Shown here in pieces: positions 5,133 through 12,355 of a stretch of DNA of 14,568 nt. The stretch comes from Clostridiales bacterium (GTDB taxonomy: Bacteria; Bacillota_A; Clostridia; Saccharofermentanales; Saccharofermentanaceae): assembly GCA_017537905.1 (NCBI GenBank), contig JAFYJX010000053.1:1-14568 (forward strand). The letters run 5' to 3'. Both the position numbers and the translations under genes were made by a program. The notes below the pieces were generated by a model. The model was given only the letters and a program-made list of their open reading frames with translations. It was not told the origin of the DNA and made no database searches. How positions within the stretch are numbered: the stretch's first letter is position 1; each line of letters opens with the position of its first letter.

Positions 5133-7865
5133 ATGAAAGTATTTAAATCAAAGTTGTTCTATACGATCGTTCTTATCGTATTCACGGTCCTCATGATCGC
5201 TACGATAATCCTGAAATTCGCTCTGCCTTCAGGCTCTTCTAAGTCCGGCAGGAACATGCCGTCAGGCTTTAACAGCTCGTCGGATTTCCCGGGCTTCCCC
5301 CAGAGCGGCAGCGGCGACAGCGGAGATTTCAACCCCGGTAATTTCGGCGACTTCGATCCCGCGAACATGCCCGAAGGTTTCACGCCCGGCAATTTCGATC
5401 CTGATAACATGCCTGAGGGATTCGATCCTTCAAATTCGGGATTCACGAGACCCGGCAACGGTTCTTCAGACTCTGACTCTGATTCAGATTCCAAGAAGCC
5501 TTCCAGACCTGACAGAAGTTCCTCTTCTGATTCCGATTCTGATTCAGATTCCAAGAGACCTTCCATGCCCGGCAACGGCAATTTCCCTTCACGTTCTTCT
5601 TCGAAGAGCAGAGGTTTTGCAGGCGTGATCAATAAGATCTGGATCCCTGTAGTCATCGTCTGCGCGCTCGTCGACGCATTCTGCATCTTCATGCTGATCC
5701 GCCTTTCGAAGAAGAAGGGCGCGCCTTCACAGATCAACATCGGTGAGAAGGAAAAGAATATCGTTCCTCTCGAAGGACAGGTAACAGAAACAAGCGAAGA
5801 TGAAGTCCAGACTCCCAAGAGAAAGCATAAGCTCTGGATCCTTATCTTCATTCCCATCATCGCAGGTGCGATCATCCTCAGAATGATCCCTACGACAAGC
5901 GGCAGCAGCTCTTCCATCACAGTCAAGGAACAGCTCGTTACCGTTGACGCTGCCACAAAGACCATCTCCAACACGTTTCTTGCAGGCGGCACATTAGAGA
6001 CAGAGAGCACAAAGTCTTTCACGCTCCCCGGCGACATCACGATCGAATCTTATGCGGTTTCGAACGGTGACATCGTAAAGGAAGGCGACCTCATCGCGAG
6101 AGTCGACAAGGCTTCCGTCATGATCGCCATCAGCGATATCAAGACACTTATCGCTGACCTCGACAAAGACCTTAAGAAGACTGCCTCCGACAAGGACTAT
6201 TCGAAGATCAAGGCGCCCGCAGCAGGCCGCGTTAAGGCTATCTATGCAACGGCAGGAACGTCTGTCGTCGATACCATGACAGAAAACGGCGCTCTGATGC
6301 TCATCTCCCTTGACGGTCTCATGAAGGTAGAGCTCACAGGCGTTGCGAATCTTCAGGTCGGCGACACAGTAACTGTCCGCCTCTCTAACGATAAGGAAGA
6401 GACAGGCCGCGTAGCATCTGTCGTTGACGGCGTTACAACAGTAACTATCTCTGACAGTTCCGCTTCTTACGAAGACAAGGTAACTGTCCTTGATTCCGAT
6501 AAGAATGTCATCGGCACAGGTACTCTCGACATCAACAGCTGCCTTAAGATCACAGGTTATCAGGGCATCACGAGTAAGGTCCTGGTTAAGGTCGGCGATT
6601 CTGTTAAGACAAACGCGGAGCTCATTACCCTTACGAAAAAGGTTCATTCGGCTGATTACGATTCCCTGATGAATGCTCGAAAGACTTTAAACGACCAGAT
6701 GATCAAGCTTTTCGAGATCTATGAAACAGGCGAGATCAGAGCTGAGAGATCAGGCGAGATCTCAGGCCTCGACGAGAGCATTCCGCTCGACACGACACCG
6801 AGCGATTACGACACGGCTGAGACTGAGTCAACAGCATACAAGAAGACTGACCTGATCGTGCCTTTCAATAACGAGGGCGAAGATCCCACAAATTCAGGCG
6901 AACAGGGAAATGGCGAGCCTGATGAGACAGATCCAACGCAGGATCCCAACCAGAATACGGACCCTAACCAGGATCCTAACCAGAATACTGATCCGAATCA
7001 GAACACAGATCCCAACAATCAGAACGTTGATCCGAATCAGAATACTGACCCCAACAACCAGAATGTAGATCCGAACCAGAACACTGATCCTAACAATCAG
7101 ACGGTTGACCCGAACCAGAATACGGATCCCAACAATCAGAATGTCGATCCTAACAACCAGAACGTAAATCCCGGCCAAAACGGCGGCCAGCAGGGCCAGG
7201 GTCAGCAGGGTCAGTATCCCAACATGCCCAGCGGCTGGTCTTTCCCGAGCGGCAAAGGATTTAACTTTGCTTCGTCCGGAATCCCTTCAGGCTACGGCAA
7301 CACTTCAGGTTATACGGGAACAGTTCCCGCAGCTGCAACAACACAGCAGGAAACAAATTACAAGGTTACCGAGAACACGATCTACAGCATCAAACCCCAG
7401 AACAAAATGACGATCGACATCAGCGTCGACGAGCTTGATATCAGAGAACTTAAGCTCGGCCAGGAAGTTACAGTCACGTTGGACGCGCTTTCAGGACAGA
7501 GCTTTAAGGGCACTATCGTATCGATCGGTTCCGAAGGAACATACGAAGACGAAGGCAACACAAAGTACACGGTTTCCATCTCCGTCGACAGAACAGAACA
7601 GATGCTCTCCGGCATGAACGCAGGCATCGCAGTCGACATGGGTGACAGCGAAGAGTGCCTCACGGTTCCGGTTGCAGCATTGGTCGAGAAAGGCGGAAAG
7701 ACATATGTCTACACAAGCCACAACGAGAAGACCGGTGAGCTCGGTGATCTGAAAGAAGTCACAACGGGCCGTTCCAATGGTACTGATGTGGAGATCTTAA
7801 CCGGTCTTACAGCCGGCGACAAAGTCTACTACCGCTATGCGGACAGTATTGAATATACTTTCTAA
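5133..7865 (+). CDS. giant HlyD/MacA-like adaptor with three-TM N-terminal extension and DPNQ-repeat tether (adaptor 2)
   Basis: A 910-residue protein. Order: TM1 (about 7-29); low-complexity region rich in Gly, Pro, Phe, Asn and Ser-Asp (31-165); TM2 (167-190) ending in RLSKKK; charged loop (191-233); TM3 (234-252); then an adaptor core paralogous to adaptor 1. The core has a first lipoyl half (298-326), helix (327-352), inserted barrel-like module (362-465), second lipoyl-like motif (470-502), helix (504-532) and lipoyl end (533-546). A disordered insert of about 200 residues (550-750) with Asp-Pro-Asn-Gln repeats precedes the beta-barrel (758-836) and a final domain (840-903). Predicted topology is N-in, with the Ser-Asp loop and the core outside. 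GGAGG at 5118-5122, inside the permease stop region, sets the ATG start; the gap to the permease is six bases. Function is inferred as a second adaptor of the same pump; alternatively it anchors or senses cell wall. Confidence 0.85.
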   Translation: MKVFKSKLFYTIVLIVFTVLMIATIILKFALPSGSSKSGRNMPSGFNSSSDFPGFPQSGSGDSGDFNPGNFGDFDPANMPEGFTPGNFDPDNMPEGFDPSNSGFTRPGNGSSDSDSDSDSKKPSRPDRSSSSDSDSDSDSKRPSMPGNGNFPSRSSSKSRGFAGVINKIWIPVVIVCALVDAFCIFMLIRLSKKKGAPSQINIGEKEKNIVPLEGQVTETSEDEVQTPKRKHKLWILIFIPIIAGAIILRMIPTTSGSSSSITVKEQLVTVDAATKTISNTFLAGGTLETESTKSFTLPGDITIESYAVSNGDIVKEGDLIARVDKASVMIAISDIKTLIADLDKDLKKTASDKDYSKIKAPAAGRVKAIYATAGTSVVDTMTENGALMLISLDGLMKVELTGVANLQVGDTVTVRLSNDKEETGRVASVVDGVTTVTISDSSASYEDKVTVLDSDKNVIGTGTLDINSCLKITGYQGITSKVLVKVGDSVKTNAELITLTKKVHSADYDSLMNARKTLNDQMIKLFEIYETGEIRAERSGEISGLDESIPLDTTPSDYDTAETESTAYKKTDLIVPFNNEGEDPTNSGEQGNGEPDETDPTQDPNQNTDPNQDPNQNTDPNQNTDPNNQNVDPNQNTDPNNQNVDPNQNTDPNNQTVDPNQNTDPNNQNVDPNNQNVNPGQNGGQQGQGQQGQYPNMPSGWSFPSGKGFNFASSGIPSGYGNTSGYTGTVPAAATTQQETNYKVTENTIYSIKPQNKMTIDISVDELDIRELKLGQEVTVTLDALSGQSFKGTIVSIGSEGTYEDEGNTKYTVSISVDRTEQMLSGMNAGIAVDMGDSEECLTVPVAALVEKGGKTYVYTSHNEKTGELGDLKEVTTGRSNGTDVEILTGLTAGDKVYYRYADSIEYTF
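5352..5435 (+). repeat. two 14-residue coding repeats FDPxNMPEGF
   Basis: Residues 74-87 and 88-101 of adaptor 2 repeat FDPANMPEGFTPGN and FDPDNMPEGFDPSN. They lie in the predicted extracellular loop between TM1 and TM2 and resemble the NFPG units in the tail of adaptor 1. Confidence 0.75.
5463..5573 (+). repeat. Ser-Asp dipeptide repeats in adaptor 2
   Basis: Two blocks of four to five Ser-Asp pairs (residues 111-120 and 131-140), each followed by Lys-(Lys/Arg)-Pro-Ser, give a 20-residue period. The Ser codons and Asp codons vary, so the repeat is kept at protein level. Ser-Asp linkers in Gram-positive surface proteins often span the cell wall; that role here is inference. Confidence 0.8.
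6939..7157 (+). repeat. Asp-Pro-Asn-Gln tandem repeats in adaptor 2
   Basis: Two 10-residue units (QDPNQNTDPN, residues 603-622) are followed by four 13-residue units of the form NTDPNNQNVDPNQ (residues 624-675), a 39-base period. Codon-level changes between units (AAT/AAC, GAT/GAC, CCC/CCT/CCG) show the repeat is not freshly amplified. A Gly/Gln-rich stretch (680-695) and an aromatic-Ser-Gly stretch (696-730) follow. The region is predicted to be disordered and extracellular. Confidence 0.85.
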
Positions 7866-7892
7866 AACGCATAGCTTCCAGGCATCCAAAGC

Positions 7893-7926
7893 AAAAAAGC
7901 AGCTCGCATTCCGCAGCTGCTTTTTT
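7893..7926. terminator. bidirectional intrinsic terminator
   Basis: AAAAAAGCAGCT (7893-7904) and AGCTGCTTTTTT (7915-7926) form a perfect 12-base-pair inverted repeat with a 10-base loop. The T-run reads as a U-tract on the plus strand, and the A-run gives one on the minus strand. It sits between the converging ends of the exporter operon (7865) and the epimerase gene (7952), so it probably ends both transcripts. Confidence 0.92.
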
Positions 7927-7951
7927 GTTGTTTAATATCAGTTCCTGCCGA

Positions 7952-8461
7952 TCATAAGAAAGGTGCTCCGGCATCATAGTCAGACATCTCGGTAATATCG
8001 ACCGGAAGCTCTAATCCGATCTTCTCTTCCTTATAATTCAACTGTCTCGAACGGCCTTCATTGCCGGTCTTATCGATCGTAAACGCCTGCATCGTGTTAT
8101 CTTCCAGAGAAATAAACGCGTGACCAATACCTTCAGGAATTAAAACCGCAAGCGCATTGTCAGCATTTAATTCCAGTGATTCCCACTTAAGATACGTAGC
8201 GGAATCTTTCCGAAGGTCAATAAGATAATCCATGCCGCTGCCCTTCACGACCGTAACGAGCTTTTTCATCGGCTCATTTTCTTCGCGGTAATGAATGCCG
8301 AAGAAAGTGCCCTTTTTGGGCATGTCGTAAATGCGCGTTTCCTTGGAAGCATAACCTTCTATTCCGTCTTCGTAGACATAAGTCATCAGACCACGGTTAT
8401 CAGTGCGCGACTTGAGTTTATAGACCTTTACAACGTCGAAAATCGTCTTAACAAGTTCCAT
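7952..8461 (-). CDS. RmlC-like (dTDP-4-dehydrorhamnose 3,5-epimerase family) cupin protein
   Basis: A 169-residue cytoplasmic cupin related to RmlC/RfbC, which epimerises a nucleotide-linked 4-keto sugar. Seen: FFGIHYR with His57 at the catalytic histidine position, Lys67 in KKLVTVVKG, IDLRKDSATYLKW (81-93), LIPEGIGHAFISLED (107-121) and an end that matches the family pattern SxxD...PxL (Asp163 at the position of the His-pairing aspartate). The tyrosine that acts as acid in RmlC does not line up: the segment after the LED motif reads AFTIDKTGNEGR. No rmlA, rmlB or rmlD gene is nearby. It is the last gene of its operon, three bases after the preceding stop, with only a weak GGTG ribosome binding site, so translation may be coupled. 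The family is secure; activity and substrate are not. Confidence 0.85.
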   Translation of the reverse strand: MELVKTIFDVVKVYKLKSRTDNRGLMTYVYEDGIEGYASKETRIYDMPKKGTFFGIHYREENEPMKKLVTVVKGSGMDYLIDLRKDSATYLKWESLELNADNALAVLIPEGIGHAFISLEDNTMQAFTIDKTGNEGRSRQLNYKEEKIGLELPVDITEMSDYDAGAPFL

Positions 8462-8464
8462 ATT

Positions 8465-8830
8465 TCACACCGTCTCGTCAGGATAGCTCCAGAAGCCGCC
8501 CTTGTGGAAGTTCTCATTTCCGAGAGGCTTTGCGGTGAGCTTGAAGATAACGCAGCCATCAGGACAAACGACAGTCTTCGTGTACTTGGAATCGCCGCCC
8601 AAATTCTCCAGATCGCCGCCGCTTCTAACCGCTTCCATCAAGGGATATAGCATCATCATGGTCTTTGAGCAGATACCGCATCCGTTCTGGTTTACAGGGC
8701 AGCCGTAAGTGCATGTATATTTGTCGCCGATCTCCTCGCCGTTCCTGCAATAATTCTCAGTCTTATCACCGTGCAGAAAACCTGTTACTTCAACGGTAAA
8801 TTCGTATTCTTCGTCGTACCACTTTTTCAT
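8465..8830 (-). CDS. TIGR04076-like cysteine-rich protein
   Basis: A 121-residue soluble protein that resembles the TIGR04076 family, which has no established function. Matching features are the opening FTVEVTGF, the central CSKTMMMLYPLMEAVRSGG with its Leu-Tyr-Pro and Gly-Gly, and the end VVCPDGCVIFKLTA. Seven cysteines are present: 28, 40, 44, 51, 54, 89 and 93, spaced CX3C, CX2C and CX3C, which suggests a metal or iron-sulfur site (inference). The start is ATG at 8830, which overlaps the rhomboid stop as ATGA and has GGGAGA about ten bases upstream; a longer TTG start at 8848 lacks such a site. It lies between the rhomboid and epimerase genes in one operon. Confidence 0.75.
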   Translation of the reverse strand: MKKWYDEEYEFTVEVTGFLHGDKTENYCRNGEEIGDKYTCTYGCPVNQNGCGICSKTMMMLYPLMEAVRSGGDLENLGGDSKYTKTVVCPDGCVIFKLTAKPLGNENFHKGGFWSYPDETV

Positions 8831-9528
8831 GTCTTTGCTGTCTCCCAAGTCTCAAAATAATCCCTGATCGTCTTTCTGAAGGCCACTGCGAATATTATAC
8901 CAACAACGACAGCAATCAGGTGAAGAAGCATCGACCAGATTGTTGTTACGCCTGCCACACTCGGACTTAATGCAATAACCAGAGTCATAATAGCGAGCGG
9001 CATCAGGAAATAAAAAGATATCTGCTTGAACAGCTTTCCGAATCCGAACTTCTTACCCATAACGAACAGGATCAATAATCCGACAGGAACGAAAGAAAAA
9101 GCCAGGCCTGAAGCCCCTTTGCAGATGCTCTCTTCGCCTTCAGGAGTAATTGCCGCACACATGATGAATGTGGTCGCAATATCAGCCAGCCACGCTGCTA
9201 TGGAAAGGATCAGAAACTTCTTTGTCCCGATTACTTTTTCGACCAGAACGCCGAAAGGAAGAACCAGCATAAGGTTGTAAATCAAATGTCCTATTGATAA
9301 CCGTGATGACTCAACACCCAGTTCCGGCGGGATCTGTTCCTGCGGCGTGTAGTGTTCAAACATATAAGTTATGAACTGCCACGGATTCCTGACCGGATAA
9401 GTGAACGAGAAATTATCGCCCACAGCCGGAACCAGCACTGAAATTACGGTAATTCCAATGCACATCAAAGCAATAATGATCGATACGACCGGCACGGTCT
9501 TATTGAGATAAATGTTTCGAATTTTCAT
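8827..9528 (-). CDS. rhomboid family intramembrane serine protease
   Basis: A 233-residue integral membrane protein with about six TM segments, predicted to cleave other membrane proteins within the bilayer. Seen: GHLIYNLMLVLPFG (80-93) with His81 and Asn85 matching the HxxxN oxyanion motif, GASG (138-141) with the nucleophile Ser140, and His203 in the last TM (LLHLIAVVVG) as the general base. TM segments lie at about 12-34, 80-100, 106-125, 139-157, 168-190 and 197-218. The long loop after TM1 (35-79) has aromatic and Pro residues. Its start codon is preceded by a run of eight G residues acting as the ribosome binding site. It ends with a 4-base ATGA overlap with the next gene. The substrate is unknown. 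Confidence 0.88.
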   Translation of the reverse strand: MKIRNIYLNKTVPVVSIIIALMCIGITVISVLVPAVGDNFSFTYPVRNPWQFITYMFEHYTPQEQIPPELGVESSRLSIGHLIYNLMLVLPFGVLVEKVIGTKKFLILSIAAWLADIATTFIMCAAITPEGEESICKGASGLAFSFVPVGLLILFVMGKKFGFGKLFKQISFYFLMPLAIMTLVIALSPSVAGVTTIWSMLLHLIAVVVGIIFAVAFRKTIRDYFETWETAKT

Positions 9529-9537
9529 CTTTTATTA

Positions 9538-9545
9538 CCCCCCCC
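9538..9545 (-). promoter_or_regulatory. G8 tract as ribosome binding site of the rhomboid gene
   Basis: On the minus strand eight consecutive G residues lie nine bases before the ATG at 9528 (G8-TAATAAAAG-ATG). The tract supplies the anti-Shine-Dalgarno pairing. Homopolymer tracts of this length can change length by slippage, which would alter spacing and translation. Confidence 0.7.
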
Positions 9546-9566
9546 AAATCAAAATCCTAATGTCTT

Positions 9567-10001
9567 TTATTTTGTTTTCACATTCTTACTATTCCTTTGA
9601 AATACATACATTGCGCCCGTTACAATAACGGCCAGTATCAGTATGTGAAGCACCGTGTGATACACGTCGGGAACATATACTCCGTCTATCTCGAGCCACT
9701 TTAATGCGCCTTCGAAATAGCGAGTCTTATTCTCATATCCGTTGCCTGTTATCGTGACCAGTTCGTGGCTCATGAACTGTGCGATGAACCATATTACCGC
9801 CCAGCCAAGAACGGCACACTTGCCGATCTTGTCCTTGATGATAAAAAGTACGACGGTAACAAGATAGATAATAAAAAATAGACCGTCATCTATATATGAT
9901 CTTGTGACCAGATAGCCGTCCATAAAATAGACTCCGGTCATATCAAGGAAGAACCAGATAAGAAGTAATATCTGGCATATCAGAAACATTTTCTTTTTCA
10001 T
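9567..10001 (-). CDS. conserved 4-TM membrane protein of unknown function
   Basis: A 144-residue integral membrane protein that I cannot assign to a named family. Four hydrophobic segments are visible: 5-26, 40-57, 62-80 and 112-134. Between TM3 and TM4 lies a loop (81-111) rich in aromatic residues and glycine, and histidines flank it at 79, 115 and 119. Both ends are Lys-rich (MKKKM and NSKNVKTK), which fits both termini in the cytoplasm. The start ATG at 10001 has GGGGGA about ten bases upstream, encoded by the last codons of the HD-GYP gene, and only five bases separate the two genes, so translation is coupled. The 38-base gap to the rhomboid gene holds the G8 tract. Confidence 0.8.
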   Translation of the reverse strand: MKKKMFLICQILLLIWFFLDMTGVYFMDGYLVTRSYIDDGLFFIIYLVTVVLFIIKDKIGKCAVLGWAVIWFIAQFMSHELVTITGNGYENKTRYFEGALKWLEIDGVYVPDVYHTVLHILILAVIVTGAMYVFQRNSKNVKTK

Positions 10002-10006
10002 TTCTA

Positions 10007-11734
10007 TTATTCCCCCATGTGCTTGTAATAAACCTCAAGCTTAGGCTTGGCTGCGAGATAATACTTCTCGAGCCTCTTGTCGAAATGCTTGCCGAAACTC
10101 TCCATCATGATCCTGTCGGCGTCATCGAATGAGAACTTATCTTTATAAACACGCTTACTTACGAGCGCGTCGTAAACATCTGCGATAGCCATGATGCGCG
10201 CTTCGATCGGTATCTCTTCGCCCTTTAATCCTTCAGGATAACCTGAGCCGTCCCAACGTTCGTGATGGTAGTGTGCGACATTTACAGCAACCTTGTGGAA
10301 TGCTTCATTTTCAGTGCCTTCGAGTATGGAATTAACGATGCGCGCGCCTTCTGATGCGTGCTTTTTCATCTCTTCGAATTCCTCCGGAGTAAACTTTCCG
10401 GGCTTTCTTAAGACAGCGTCATCGACTGCAATCTTGCCTAAGTCATGCATCGGCGCAGCCTGGATAACGTTCCTGCAGAACTCATCAGTAAGGCCCTCTC
10501 TGCCGAAGAGAACGAGGATGTTTTTCTTGTCCGAAGAAGCCTCATTCCTGATCTCGTCAATGAGGATCTTGATAATGTCGCTCGTACGTCTGATGTGACC
10601 GCCCGTGGAGTTGTCGCGGCTCTCGACCATGGTTGCCATGCCAAGGATCAGGCGGTTGTGCATCTGGACGATGTTCTCTGTCTTTTTCGCGACCTCGTCT
10701 GAGAGCTGGTCGTTATAGTTCGCGAGGAGCTTTACGTATTTTCTGGAATCAGTATCGTCGGTAATGAAGAACTGGTATCCCCTTCTGTGCTTGCCGTCGT
10801 AGAGATAACGGATCGTAACGAGCCAGATCTTGTCATCGGCTTCATAGTAGAAATGGTCCTTGGTCTCATCACGCTTGAACTCTTCGAGCCATTTGAAGAT
10901 AGTCTTCTTTATGACTTCATGCTTGCCCGGATGAGTGTCGACCTTGATGTCGTTGAAGACGGGGAAAACCTTTCTGGCGGACTCATTGGAGCCCAGATAT
11001 TTGTCGTCGAAATCGAAAGATATAAATCCCGTGTCACCCTTCTTTATAAGCGAATCGACGCCTAAGTCGGTGATGTCGTAAAGGCACAGTCTGTGAACGA
11101 TGATGAGATATATACCTTGCGCGAAAACATATGAGAACGGCATCGCGTCAATGCCTTCGGGCAGGAGCTTTCCTGCAAAATAGCTTAAGAAAGACACCGT
11201 CATCGGGAATGCCAGGAGCAGGATCGTCTTGTTGGAAACATCTTTTTTCTTGATGAGGCTGTATATCATCGCTGAGGCGCTGATAACAACGAAGATCGTG
11301 ATTACGACATAAGTCAGCGTGTGTGCAAAGCCGTAAGTCTTAATGAGCTTGCCCATGCCCCTGTCGATCTCAAACCTTACCGTTTTGTAGAAGTAAGGCG
11401 CGTTGCCGACCGACAGAACGAATGAATAAACGCCCATGCAGATGACGGTCATGAGAGCGCTCTGCCATCTTCTGATATTGATGTGGCAGAGGCTTAAGAT
11501 GCTCTGGGTAATAAACAGTGTGAGAAAGCACCCTCCGAGATATGTGATCTTCGTAGCAGCGAGCGCGGTCTCGAGATTTCTCGAATGCGCCATTATTGCA
11601 TAAGCGAGATTTACGATCGGTATGATCGTAAAGATGAGCGAGATGTGCACGTCAAAATGCTTATGCCAGATCGCCAGATATATGAGCGTCAGTAATACTG
11701 ACAGACCGAATAATATCTCGTAATAAGCCGTCAC
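10007..11734 (-). CDS. 7TM sensor with HD-GYP domain, predicted c-di-GMP phosphodiesterase
   Basis: A 575-residue membrane protein predicted to hydrolyse the second messenger c-di-GMP. The N-terminal half (about 1-215) has seven hydrophobic segments like the histidine-kinase N-terminal 7TM sensor. A PAS-like linker (about 230-330) and a short coiled coil (340-360) follow, then a full HD-GYP domain: GHIRRT with His380, HDLGKI with His430-Asp431, KKH with His459, HYHHER with His488, His490 and His491, and DGSGYPEGL with Gly-Tyr-Pro at 498-500, then ARIMAIADVYDAL. All metal ligands expected for an active enzyme are present. I prefer the GTG start at 11734 because AGAGAGGG ends eight bases upstream; the TTG two codons earlier is too close to it. 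First gene of the operon. Confidence 0.92.
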   Translation of the reverse strand: MTAYYEILFGLSVLLTLIYLAIWHKHFDVHISLIFTIIPIVNLAYAIMAHSRNLETALAATKITYLGGCFLTLFITQSILSLCHINIRRWQSALMTVICMGVYSFVLSVGNAPYFYKTVRFEIDRGMGKLIKTYGFAHTLTYVVITIFVVISASAMIYSLIKKKDVSNKTILLLAFPMTVSFLSYFAGKLLPEGIDAMPFSYVFAQGIYLIIVHRLCLYDITDLGVDSLIKKGDTGFISFDFDDKYLGSNESARKVFPVFNDIKVDTHPGKHEVIKKTIFKWLEEFKRDETKDHFYYEADDKIWLVTIRYLYDGKHRRGYQFFITDDTDSRKYVKLLANYNDQLSDEVAKKTENIVQMHNRLILGMATMVESRDNSTGGHIRRTSDIIKILIDEIRNEASSDKKNILVLFGREGLTDEFCRNVIQAAPMHDLGKIAVDDAVLRKPGKFTPEEFEEMKKHASEGARIVNSILEGTENEAFHKVAVNVAHYHHERWDGSGYPEGLKGEEIPIEARIMAIADVYDALVSKRVYKDKFSFDDADRIMMESFGKHFDKRLEKYYLAAKPKLEVYYKHMGE

Positions 11735-11762
11735 TTCCAAAACCCTCTCTTCTATAGTTCAG

Positions 11763-11793
11763 ATTCTAACACCGTCAGGGGCTCAGTTTCCAA
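11763..11793 (-). promoter_or_regulatory. possible promoter of the HD-GYP operon
   Basis: On the minus strand TTGGAA (11788-11793) and TAGAAT (11763-11768) are separated by 19 bases, and TAGAAT is preceded by TGT, an extended -10 feature. The spacing is longer than the ideal 17. The leader would be about 20-25 bases. Moderately supported. Confidence 0.45.
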
Positions 11794-11818
11794 ACAAATT
11801 CCTCTTTACTTGCCAAGT

Positions 11819-11842
11819 GCCGGGCCCACAAATGAGCCCGGC
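11819..11842. terminator. GC-rich hairpin after cdd, no U-tract
   Basis: GCCGGGC (11819-11825) and GCCCGGC (11836-11842) form a 7-base-pair stem with a 10-base loop, about 30 bases beyond the cdd stop. No run of T follows on either strand, so it is an atypical terminator or a processing/stability hairpin. It is also upstream of the HD-GYP promoter candidate. Confidence 0.5.
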
Positions 11843-11872
11843 AGCTTACGCAATTTTCTCTACCCTTAATCC

Positions 11873-12292
11873 TTATTCTAAATTCTCCGGACCGAAGCTC
11901 TCAGGTAAGAGCTCTGCCAAAGTGAATTCCTTGTAATCTGTGGCACTTTTAGCCAGGTATATCTTGAAGGAGGGTTTGCAGAATTCTCTCATCACCTGCC
12001 GACAGACACCGCAAGGTGCGCAATATTGCAACCCGCCGTCTCTCTTGCCGCCTGCGATCGCGATTGCAGCAAAATCCCTGTGTCCTTCACTGACTGCCTT
12101 AACTATCGCAGTTCTCTCAGCGCATATGGAGGGGCCGAATGCGCTGTTCTCGATGTTGCAGCCGGTATAGGTCTTTCCGTCTTCCGTAAGGATACAGCTG
12201 CCAACCAAGAAACCGGAGTATGGAGCGTAACTTTCTGATCTCATATCGATCGCCTTTTGGCAGAGATCGGAAATTGCATTTGCATCGATCAT
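11873..12292 (-). CDS. cdd: cytidine deaminase
   Basis: A 139-residue zinc enzyme that deaminates cytidine and deoxycytidine to uridine and deoxyuridine in pyrimidine salvage. Seen: YAPYSGFLVG (22-31), the substrate-binding GCNIENSAFG (44-53), the CAE motif with zinc ligand Cys57 and proton shuttle Glu59, and PCGVCRQ with zinc ligands Cys94 and Cys97. The length matches homotetrameric bacterial enzymes. AAAGGAG lies nine bases before the ATG start. It is 93 bases downstream of the Toastrack gene on the same strand, with a hairpin between them, so it may be a separate unit; I see no strong promoter for it. Confidence 0.97.
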   Translation of the reverse strand: MIDANAISDLCQKAIDMRSESYAPYSGFLVGSCILTEDGKTYTGCNIENSAFGPSICAERTAIVKAVSEGHRDFAAIAIAGGKRDGGLQYCAPCGVCRQVMREFCKPSFKIYLAKSATDYKEFTLAELLPESFGPENLE

Positions 12293-12355
12293 CTTTAAAT
12301 CTCCTTTAAGATATGCCGTGGCCGTTTTGCTTTGTGCCGAAATCTATTGATCCCC

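Noticed and set aside
5159..6040. 293-codon minus-strand frame opposite adaptor 2
   Set aside because: It mirrors the low-complexity Ser-Asp and Pro-rich coding repeats and has no ribosome binding site or domain.
6939..7157. Possible CRISPR-like or noncoding tandem array
   Set aside because: The 39-base period keeps the reading frame, has no spacers, and encodes a regular Asp-Pro-Asn-Gln repeat within adaptor 2.
8831..8848. Longer TTG start for the TIGR04076-like gene
   Set aside because: The ATG at 8830 has a GGGAGA site at good spacing and an ATGA overlap with the rhomboid stop; the extra six residues are not family-like.
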